Source of the DNA: Sulfurospirillum sp. SCADC
Lineage (GTDB): Bacteria > Campylobacterota > Campylobacteria > Campylobacterales > Sulfurospirillaceae
Length of the DNA: 64,000 nucleotides
NCBI RefSeq assembly: GCF_000743525.1
Contig: NZ_JQGK01000008.1
Coordinates: 1-64,000, forward strand
Direction: 5' to 3'
Shown here: one piece after another, positions 46,248 to 53,732 of the stretch
Position numbering within the stretch: position 1 is the stretch's first letter
Layout of the letters: each line of letters opens with the position of its first letter
The notes under the pieces: generated by a model
What the model was told of the DNA's origin: nothing
What the model saw: only the letters and a program-made list of their open reading frames with translations
Database searches by the model: none
Position numbers and translations under genes: made by a program

Positions 46248-47403
46248 TTTCAAGATCGTAAAACTGTTTTTTTACAATCTCATTCAATATAACACTTTTT
46301 AAGATATCTTTGACTTTCAAACTTGCATTTCCATCTCCATAAGGATTTGATACGGTTTTAAGTTTTTGTTGAAATACAGCAGAGTACAACTCCTCAAAAG
46401 CGTTCAAAATACTCTTGCTATCACTCTTGCAGTCTATAACACTGCTAGCTTTTAGCCGACCTGTTTGTCTATCCCCGATATTAATCGTCCCTATTTTAAG
46501 ACTAGGGGCTTCAAGTAATCCACTTGAACTATTGCCAACCACCGCATCAACATATTGCAGTGCACTAAGATATCGTAGCTGCCCTAATGAAGTAAACGCT
46601 ATTGATTTATTCTTATTTGCTAACACATACTCATCAATCATTTGATTGATAATACGCCCATCAGTATCACTATTGGCTTTAGTAAATATAATATTGGTGT
46701 CTTGAAGCTCATTTAACGCATTGAGCAATTCTTGAAATTGTCCCTTTGCAGCAGAATTTTCCAAAGTAACTGGATGAAACGTCACAATAATATTCTTTTT
46801 ATTTAACTTGAAACTAATAGATTTTTCAAACGCATCTTTAGTAAGAAGCTTTAATCTTTTAATATTTTCAATCCCTATTCCACCAACATTATAAACTCGA
46901 TTAGGATGCTCGCCCAGCTGTATTACTCGATGACGGTATTCTTCAGTCGCAGTAAAATGTAAATTAGCCATTTTAGTAATACTATGGCGTATTGATTCAT
47001 CAAATGCCCCCACTGTTATTTCACCACCATGAAGATGAGCAATCGGGATACATGCAATCATAGCCGCAATTGCAGCACTAAATATCTCATATCGATCGCC
47101 TAGAACTACGACTATATCTGGACGCAGTTCTTCGTATGCTTCCGAAAAAGAGATCTGAGCCAACCCCATTGATTTTGAAATGCCAATTGAGGTATCACTA
47201 GAGAGAAGCATTTCAATTTTTTTTGTAATGGTGAACTCTTTTTCAATCTCTTTGTACGTTAGTCCAAACTCTGGACTCAAATGCATTCCTGTTACAATGA
47301 GCTGAAGTTCTAAGGCATTATCGGCAACAATTTCTTTCATCAACCAATAAAGCAATCCATATTCAGCCCTTGTTCCTGTTACAACACATATTTTTCGCTT
47401 CAT
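46237..47403 (-). CDS. legG: UDP-sugar hydrolysing 2-epimerase, LegG/NeuC type
   Basis: 388 residues with ICVVTGTRAEYGLLYWLMKEI, LGDRYEIFSAAIAAMIACIPIAHLHGGEITVGAFDESIRHSITKMANLHF and VVGNSSSGLLEAPSLKIGTINIGDRQTGR, the NeuC-family signature. Releases the NDP and inverts C2 to give 2,4-diacetamido-2,4,6-trideoxymannose for LegI. Last gene of the minus-strand leg operon, 4-base overlap with legI. Confidence 0.93.
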   Translation of the reverse strand: MKRKICVVTGTRAEYGLLYWLMKEIVADNALELQLIVTGMHLSPEFGLTYKEIEKEFTITKKIEMLLSSDTSIGISKSMGLAQISFSEAYEELRPDIVVVLGDRYEIFSAAIAAMIACIPIAHLHGGEITVGAFDESIRHSITKMANLHFTATEEYRHRVIQLGEHPNRVYNVGGIGIENIKRLKLLTKDAFEKSISFKLNKKNIIVTFHPVTLENSAAKGQFQELLNALNELQDTNIIFTKANSDTDGRIINQMIDEYVLANKNKSIAFTSLGQLRYLSALQYVDAVVGNSSSGLLEAPSLKIGTINIGDRQTGRLKASSVIDCKSDSKSILNAFEELYSAVFQQKLKTVSNPYGDGNASLKVKDILKSVILNEIVKKQFYDLEIIC

Positions 47404-48398
47404 AATAGTTCGTCTTCTTGATAATTTTTAAGAGCAACTGTTCCAATAACTTCGTCCCATCGCTTAGGACTCATTCCATTACCTGGTCTTTTGACAGTGA
47501 TATTTTCTTCACTAAATAGTTCGCCTTTTTTAATAGCTTTACATGTAAGAATAGATTTACGTGCTATTTCCATATTTTTCACCTCGCTTGGGCTTGGTTT
47601 TTTAATCCCATTACCCAAAGCTTGCTCAATATTGCGTATTGCTTTGACCATTGCCATCAATTCGGCAGGTTCCAAACTCGCTTTATGATCAGGTCCTTCC
47701 ATTGTTCTATCTAATGTAAAATGTTTTTCAATCACACATGCACCCATAGCAACTGCTGCAATAGATACTTCAATGCCTTTGGTATGATCAGAATACCCAA
47801 CGCGAATCCCAAATACATCTGCTATGGTTTGCATAGCCTTCAAATTTACATCTTCCATTGGGCAGGGATATTCTGTTGTGACATGCAAAACGGTAATGCG
47901 CTCTTTAGGTGTTCCTGATTGGATCAAAATTTCAAGCGCGTCTTTAATCTCTTCTAAATTTGCCATGCCTGTTGAGAGAATAACCTCTTTGCTAAGGGAA
48001 CCTATATGCCGCAAATACGGCAGATTTGTAATCTCCCCGCTGGGAATTTTAAATATACTCATTTTAAGTTGATTGAGTAAGTCAATACTATCATGATCAA
48101 AAGGTGTTGAGAGAAAAAGAATATTTTTTAACGTGCAATATGTCATTAATTCATAATGTGCAGATGCATCCAATTCGAGCTTTTTGATCATCGTATATTG
48201 CGATTCATTCGCATCGGTTGTCTCTTTTTGATACGTTGCTTTTTGAGCTGTTTTGGAAACTAGCTTGTCAGCTTTAAACGTTTGGAATTTTACCGCGTCC
48301 GCACCAGACGCACTAGCAACATCAATCAACTCTTTGGCAAGCTTGAGACTTCCATTATGATTAACACCTGCTTCTGCGATGATAAAAACACTCTTCAC
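47400..48398 (-). CDS. legI: Legionaminic acid synthase LegI (NeuB family)
   Basis: 332 residues: barrel start FIIAEAGVNHNGSLKLAKELIDVASASGADAVKFQTFKADKL, STGMANLEEIKDAL, HFTLDRTMEGPDHKASLEPAELMAMV and a C-terminal SAF domain (SILTCKAIKKGELFSEENITVKRPGNGMSPKRW). Condenses the LegG product with PEP. Distinct from PseI in the same window. Coupled to legH and legG by 4-base overlaps. Confidence 0.92.
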   Translation of the reverse strand: MKSVFIIAEAGVNHNGSLKLAKELIDVASASGADAVKFQTFKADKLVSKTAQKATYQKETTDANESQYTMIKKLELDASAHYELMTYCTLKNILFLSTPFDHDSIDLLNQLKMSIFKIPSGEITNLPYLRHIGSLSKEVILSTGMANLEEIKDALEILIQSGTPKERITVLHVTTEYPCPMEDVNLKAMQTIADVFGIRVGYSDHTKGIEVSIAAVAMGACVIEKHFTLDRTMEGPDHKASLEPAELMAMVKAIRNIEQALGNGIKKPSPSEVKNMEIARKSILTCKAIKKGELFSEENITVKRPGNGMSPKRWDEVIGTVALKNYQEDELL

Positions 48399-48970
48399 TT
48401 TACCACGCTCCCCGCTTTTATAAAACCACTCACGTGAGCATACTCTTTACATGTAGCATTACTTCCGTAAAATGTTCCCATGTTCACATGTGCTCCACCA
48501 TTTACAATAGCGCCTGTTGAGATATGACAACACTTTTCAATGATAGCGTCATGTTCTATGAGTGATTTTGTATTAATAATACAATTTTGACCTATCACAA
48601 CATTGGAATTAATAAGAGCATGGTGCATAATCACGCAACCTTCTCCTATTTTTGCATGTTTTGATACATATGCCAAAGGAGAAATAATAATGGGAAGGAC
48701 ATAGCCAAATACTTTGAGCATTTCAAAAAATTTTATTCTCATTTCAGCCGATTTAATGTGACCAATCGTAATCAGGGCATAAGAATAATGATGACGTAAA
48801 TCTTCCAGATTATCATCACTTCCAATGATCTTATAGCCCAAAACATCTTGCCCCACACACTCTTTTTTATCTATAATTCCTGCAATTTCATATTTATTTT
48901 CCAACTCAATCACATCAATCACCGACTTACAATGACCGCCACCGCCAATAAGTAGGATTTTCTTTTTCAT
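48395..48970 (-). CDS. legH: NeuD-family acetyltransferase, probable LegH
   Basis: 191 residues: N-terminal nucleotide-sugar binding part (KKKILLIGGGGHCKSVIDVIE) and left-handed beta-helix hexapeptide repeats (AKIGEGCVIMHHALINSNVVIGQNCIINTKSLIEHDAIIEKCCHISTGAIVNGG). The position between legC and legI fits N-acetylation of the 4-amino group (LegH). NeuD-type O-acetylation is an alternative. Confidence 0.85.
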   Translation of the reverse strand: MKKKILLIGGGGHCKSVIDVIELENKYEIAGIIDKKECVGQDVLGYKIIGSDDNLEDLRHHYSYALITIGHIKSAEMRIKFFEMLKVFGYVLPIIISPLAYVSKHAKIGEGCVIMHHALINSNVVIGQNCIINTKSLIEHDAIIEKCCHISTGAIVNGGAHVNMGTFYGSNATCKEYAHVSGFIKAGSVVK

Positions 48971-50106
48971 AATCTTACCGAACTAGGTATATTGACGACT
49001 CTATTTTCTAACCAAAGAGCGTTCGATAAATCTCCACATTGACATGCTTTAAACATCTCTAATGTATTCATCAATGTCCAAATAGGGCGTGTCATCACAC
49101 CGTTACTATTAGTATATTCTAAAAATTCATCTCTTTGTTTTTTAGTATCTAAAATAATAGTATTCAGCCAATAATTTGACTGTGTATCTTTTGGTTCTTT
49201 GACATAATGAATATTTGAATTTTCAAAAAATTCTTCATATATTTTAGCTAACTCTCGTTTATTTTCTAAAAAATTATCCAATTGCTCTAATTGTGCTAAT
49301 AAAAGTGCCGCATTGAGGTTTGGAAGACGGTAATTAAAGCCAACTTCATCATGAACAAATTCCCATTTATGAGGTATTTTAGCTGTTGTGGTAAGGTGTT
49401 TTGCTTTTTTAGCAAGCTCTTCGTCATCCGTAATCATCACACCACCACCTCCGCTAGTGATGATTTTATTACCATTGAAACTAAATGCTCCTACTTTTCC
49501 AAATGTCCCTGTATGTTGAGCTTTGAAATAGCTTCCAAGCGACTCTGCCGCATCTTCAACCAAAGCAATATGCCACGCATCACAAAGATCCTTTATTTCA
49601 TCAATCTTGCATGGATGCCCAAAAGAGTGCATCGGAACACATGCTCTAATGACTTTACCCGTTATTTTATTGATACATTGCCCCTCTTTGAGTTTGGCAT
49701 TTTCATTTAAAAATATATGCAAAGCCTCGGGGGAGAGCCCTAATGTTTCTTTGTCAACATCCACAAAAATAGGCTTTGCTCCACAATACGTTATAGCATT
49801 ACATGTAGCGATAAATGTCAAAGGCTGTGTAATTACTTCATCCTCTTTGCCCACACCCATCAAAATCAAGCTTACATGTAAAGCTGCCGTGCCATTCACC
49901 GTTGCAACAGCATACTTACTTCCTACATGTAAAGCAAATTCTTTTTCAAAACGATCAACATAAGAACCAACACTGGAAACAAAAGTAGAATCGATACAAT
50001 CATTCATATACACTTTTTCATTCCCGTTAAAGCAAGGTTCATGCAAAGGTATTAAGGCTTTATTGTGAAACTGTCTTCGAATAAATGCTACGGTTTCTTT
50101 ATACAT
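48967..50106 (-). CDS. legC: LegC-family PLP aminotransferase
   Basis: 379 residues of the DegT family: SSVGSYVDRFEKEFALHVGSKYAVATVNGTAALHVSLIL, LVEDAAESLGSYFKAQHTGTFGKVGAFSFNGNKIITSGGGGVMIT with the PLP Lys in SFNGNK. Transfers an amino group to C4 of the LegB product. Overlaps legB by 8 bases and legH by 4. Contains one exact and two near TTACATGTAA copies. Confidence 0.93.
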   Translation of the reverse strand: MYKETVAFIRRQFHNKALIPLHEPCFNGNEKVYMNDCIDSTFVSSVGSYVDRFEKEFALHVGSKYAVATVNGTAALHVSLILMGVGKEDEVITQPLTFIATCNAITYCGAKPIFVDVDKETLGLSPEALHIFLNENAKLKEGQCINKITGKVIRACVPMHSFGHPCKIDEIKDLCDAWHIALVEDAAESLGSYFKAQHTGTFGKVGAFSFNGNKIITSGGGGVMITDDEELAKKAKHLTTTAKIPHKWEFVHDEVGFNYRLPNLNAALLLAQLEQLDNFLENKRELAKIYEEFFENSNIHYVKEPKDTQSNYWLNTIILDTKKQRDEFLEYTNSNGVMTRPIWTLMNTLEMFKACQCGDLSNALWLENRVVNIPSSVRL

Positions 50107-51079
50107 TGTAAAGGTTTGCTTTATATTTTATCAGGTTTTCACGCTGCGTAAACCACTCAACAGTCAATGCTAGCCCTTCGCGAATCGTGATTGTCGGCTT
50201 AAACCCTGTGAGAGTATTGATTTTTGTATTATCACACCATAAGCGAAAAACCTCAGAGTTCTCAGGACGGATACGTTTTTCGTCTGTCAAAAATTCAACA
50301 TTGCTATTCATGATCTCTTTGATGAGACAAAGCGTGTCATAGATGCTGATTTCATAATTTGAACCAATGTTTATGGCTTCCCCAATGGCAGCATCACATT
50401 CGAGCAATGCCATAAAGCCTCTGCATGTATCGCTTATATAGTTAAAATCGCGGGTAGGTCTAACATCGCCTAGCTGAATCTCCTTGGCACCGTTCATAAT
50501 TTGTGTAATAATTGTTGGAATAACCGCACGGGCACTTTGTCTTGGGCCATAGGTGTTAAACGGTCTTGCAACCACTACGGGCAGTTTAAAGCTATTATAA
50601 TAACTCAAAGCAACCATGTCCGCCCCTATTTTAGAAGCACTATAAGGACTCTGAGGCTGTAACGGATGCTTTTCATCAATTGGAACATACTGCGCCGTTC
50701 CATAGACTTCACTCGTACTTGTATGGATAATTTTTTTGACACCATTCTCTAAAGCAGCTTGACATATATTAAGCGTACCATTAACATTGGTTTCAATATA
50801 ACTTTGAGGTGCTCTATAGGAATAAGGGATTGCGATTAATGCTGCCAAATGAAACACTGCATCAATATCTGTCGTAATCTCCTTGCATAAAAAGGGATCC
50901 CGAATGTCTCCGCTAATAATTTCTAGATCATCTTTGCACGCAACATCCTCCAACCATCCCCATGAATTAAATGAGTTATATTCATTTAATGCTCGAACTT
51001 CGTATCCACTCGCTATTAGCATTTCACAAAGATGAGATCCAATAAAACCATTGGCACCCGTAACTAATATTTTTTTCAT
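50099..51079 (-). CDS. legB: LegB NAD-dependent sugar 4,6-dehydratase
   Basis: 326 residues, extended SDR: KKILVTGANGFIGSHLCEMLIASGYEVRALNEYNSFNSWGWLE, catalytic HTSTSEVYGTAQYVPIDEKHPLQPQSPYSASKIGADMVALSYYNSF with YxxxK. The FNSWGWLE segment is typical of LegB-type retaining dehydratases acting on GDP- or UDP-GlcNAc. First step of the legionaminic acid branch. Overlaps the PhyH gene by 4 bases. Confidence 0.93.
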   Translation of the reverse strand: MKKILVTGANGFIGSHLCEMLIASGYEVRALNEYNSFNSWGWLEDVACKDDLEIISGDIRDPFLCKEITTDIDAVFHLAALIAIPYSYRAPQSYIETNVNGTLNICQAALENGVKKIIHTSTSEVYGTAQYVPIDEKHPLQPQSPYSASKIGADMVALSYYNSFKLPVVVARPFNTYGPRQSARAVIPTIITQIMNGAKEIQLGDVRPTRDFNYISDTCRGFMALLECDAAIGEAINIGSNYEISIYDTLCLIKEIMNSNVEFLTDEKRIRPENSEVFRLWCDNTKINTLTGFKPTITIREGLALTVEWFTQRENLIKYKANLYNV

Positions 51080-52089
51080 CGTAATCCAAAATTGAGATAT
51101 TGATCAATATGAAAGAGTATTGTGTTCTTCAACGTAGGCTGATGATCAAAATATAACACCATATCTTTGCGAGATCCACCATCATAAGCATAGTTAAAAC
51201 TATGATGAATTTTCGTATCAAAGAGGACAATATCCCCTGCTTTTAAAACACCTAGTTCCGCTTTTTTTACTTTGGCAAATGAATCTTCAAAATGGTTATG
51301 TTCTTGAGTCGTCATCCCATTAATTGCATACATTTTGTAGTATCGATCTTGATACCTTTTTTTGATCTTGTGCGTTCTTCTAATAAATTTAAACGGACCA
51401 TCATTCTCTTTCATGTCTTCTAAAATAACCATCACCTTGAATTGATCACTCAAGTTATCAATATGCCACAAATCATTATTTCGATAGTAATCTGGTGCAA
51501 AAAAATGTTCAACAATCGCCGCTGAAGGCTCAACATGATCGAGACGAAGATAGCGTGCGACTATTTCATTGATACGCGTATCTTTATAAAACTGATTTTG
51601 TATCTCAGAAGGCATATGTTTTTTGGGTGAAAAAATGACTCTTTTTCGACCATCGTACGTTGAACCTATCGCTATATTTTTTTCTGCTGAAGTCTCAAAA
51701 TAAAACCGATTTCTAAGTGCTTTTTGTTCTTGCTCTGGTGTAAGTGGCGGCAACGCGTCAAATTCATGATTCCAAAGTTTCACTAATGTTTGAACTTCTT
51801 GTGAAGTCAAAAAATTTTCAATAATATAAATTCCATCTTTATCCAAAGCTTTAGTAATAGGATCAATGGAACAAGGAGCTTTTTCCAAATGTTTTTTATC
51901 CATAAATTTCCAAAGTGACCAGAATAATGAGGGATAAGATTGCAATAAAAATTTAATATCAGCACCATTACTACCAAAAAGTGACTCTTTGACATTGTGT
52001 GATTCTTGCACTTTGAGAATCTCTTTTTTTAACAACGTTTCAATTTCTTCTAAATTTTTATCGGGTCGCTTTAACAAATCATTAAACAT
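51076..52089 (-). CDS. Phytanoyl-CoA dioxygenase (PhyH)-family protein
   Basis: 337 residues. The Fe(II)/2-oxoglutarate facial triad is visible as His209-x-Asp211 in LWHIDNLS and a distal His295/296 in KIHHSF, with Arg307 in GSRKD suitable for 2-oxoglutarate. N-terminal about 75 residues are unassigned. Lying between an SGNH-like gene and legB, it may hydroxylate a nonulosonic acid precursor or an acyl substituent. Substrate is unknown. Confidence 0.78.
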   Translation of the reverse strand: MFNDLLKRPDKNLEEIETLLKKEILKVQESHNVKESLFGSNGADIKFLLQSYPSLFWSLWKFMDKKHLEKAPCSIDPITKALDKDGIYIIENFLTSQEVQTLVKLWNHEFDALPPLTPEQEQKALRNRFYFETSAEKNIAIGSTYDGRKRVIFSPKKHMPSEIQNQFYKDTRINEIVARYLRLDHVEPSAAIVEHFFAPDYYRNNDLWHIDNLSDQFKVMVILEDMKENDGPFKFIRRTHKIKKRYQDRYYKMYAINGMTTQEHNHFEDSFAKVKKAELGVLKAGDIVLFDTKIHHSFNYAYDGGSRKDMVLYFDHQPTLKNTILFHIDQYLNFGLR

Positions 52090-52106
52090 AACCTCTCCTT
52101 TTGAAT

Positions 52107-53726
52107 TTAAAGAAAAATACTCACTATTTTATCATAATCAGTATTATCGTGATACGCTTTCCACTTCGTCTCATCCGAACAAGAGCAAAATATGATTTTA
52201 GTATAATCGTCCAATTTTGCTAAATTATTCAATTCTATTAAGCATTTAACACTCTTTTCCGCGTGTAAAGCACCTATTAACTTAGCCAAAAAGCTAGTGC
52301 TCTCACCAATCAGTACAATTCTTTGAGTGTTAGCTAATTGATATTTTAAAAGTTGCACTAACGCATTTGACTGCACTTTAAAATATTCCCAATCAAATCC
52401 ACTTGTGGATAATGTGTCATGAAAAGAAAATACTTTCTCTTTCGAAATACCCATCACTTCTTTTAACATGCTGCTTATCGTAGTTTCATGATTAATGGCC
52501 GTTATTAAAATCCTATCAAAATCTAAATTCAAAATACTTTCGGGCGTTTTAATAACTACGTCTTGATATGCCCCTGTGTACTGATCTATGATGGTGTTTT
52601 TTTTGTGGATATACCCACTGGCAAAAAGTATTTTGGCAAAATCAGAGAACCCATAAAAGATCAATGTCTCATCTTCTTTAATAATCTTTTGCAGCAATGT
52701 AGACAGTTTTTCAACCGCCAAGAGATACGCATCAATATTGGTAAAATTGACACTTTTCCTTAATGGATGGTACGAGTATAAACTTTGAATCACATGTGGA
52801 TGGGTATAAGGAATACTATCAAGAATCTGCTCCGTAAATTGTGCAGCTCCGGTGTGTGATAAATGGTAATCATCGTAAAAATGGTGGTATTCTAATCCAA
52901 AATCATCTCCAAACAAACTTCCAAGGAGGGTTATTTTGCCTAAGTGGATACGTAATTTTTCAACTAAAATGGCATCATATTCTCCACACTCTTTTTTATA
53001 CCCATATCCCCATGAATACGAAGGAGATAATACAAAATAGACTGTTTTACCCTCAGATTCAAAACAATCTTTTAATTGTTTTAAATACATAATTGACCAA
53101 TTAGAAGGGGGGAACATCGTAAGAGGCTCAAAAACATTCTGTTTAAGATTTGTCGATTCCAAACATTTAAACGTTTTGTGTATCCGTGGTTCATACCCAA
53201 AAAAAACTTTACTCGGAAATTTAAAAACCAACGATTTAAAAAAAAGGAAAAAAGGAAAAATAATGGGGTATTTTATATCGGGGTGATATTTTTTCATATA
53301 ACTTTGGTGATGTGTAAAAAAATATCGCCACTGAGCCCAAGACAAAAATTGTCGCTCATAAAGCATATACGGGTAAAATTTTTCTCCCAAAATATGAGGA
53401 TCCAATCCAATAAAAATAGTATGTGCTTTTTGAAATATCGTTTTATTTTTTTGATACGTCCGAAACATGGCAAAAGGACCAGCAGAACTTTCACCAAAAT
53501 TCATCACATCGCCTTCTTCAAGCGCATACCTAGATACTACGATTTTTGGAATTAGATGAACTTTGGCAAAACTACTGCCTAGAAAAATAATCTTTGGCTT
53601 TTTTCTTATTTTTTGTGCCCAATGAGCATAGTTGTATAAATGTGTCCATAATGCAATCGGCTGTATGATCCCTACTTTAAAGCCCAGAAGCAAGAAGAGA
53701 TATCCAGCCGCTAGGACACATACCAT
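52107..53726 (-). CDS. Membrane-anchored SGNH-like protein with C-terminal Rossmann-like domain
   Basis: 539 residues. N-terminal membrane helix (VCVLAAGYLFLLLGFKVGI), then a region with IIFLGSSFAK (Gly50-Ser51-Ser52, SGNH block I-like) and DDYHLSHTG (Asp285-x-x-His288, block V), as in DltD/AlgX-like proteins that handle O-acyl groups. From about residue 345 a second part starts LIFYGFSDFAKILFASGY, resembling the tail of the two giant HAD proteins. A role in acyl transfer to the glycan is inference. Only 6 bases from the maf gene. Confidence 0.6.
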   Translation of the reverse strand: MVCVLAAGYLFLLLGFKVGIIQPIALWTHLYNYAHWAQKIRKKPKIIFLGSSFAKVHLIPKIVVSRYALEEGDVMNFGESSAGPFAMFRTYQKNKTIFQKAHTIFIGLDPHILGEKFYPYMLYERQFLSWAQWRYFFTHHQSYMKKYHPDIKYPIIFPFFLFFKSLVFKFPSKVFFGYEPRIHKTFKCLESTNLKQNVFEPLTMFPPSNWSIMYLKQLKDCFESEGKTVYFVLSPSYSWGYGYKKECGEYDAILVEKLRIHLGKITLLGSLFGDDFGLEYHHFYDDYHLSHTGAAQFTEQILDSIPYTHPHVIQSLYSYHPLRKSVNFTNIDAYLLAVEKLSTLLQKIIKEDETLIFYGFSDFAKILFASGYIHKKNTIIDQYTGAYQDVVIKTPESILNLDFDRILITAINHETTISSMLKEVMGISKEKVFSFHDTLSTSGFDWEYFKVQSNALVQLLKYQLANTQRIVLIGESTSFLAKLIGALHAEKSVKCLIELNNLAKLDDYTKIIFCSCSDETKWKAYHDNTDYDKIVSIFL

Positions 53727-53732
53727 AACGCA

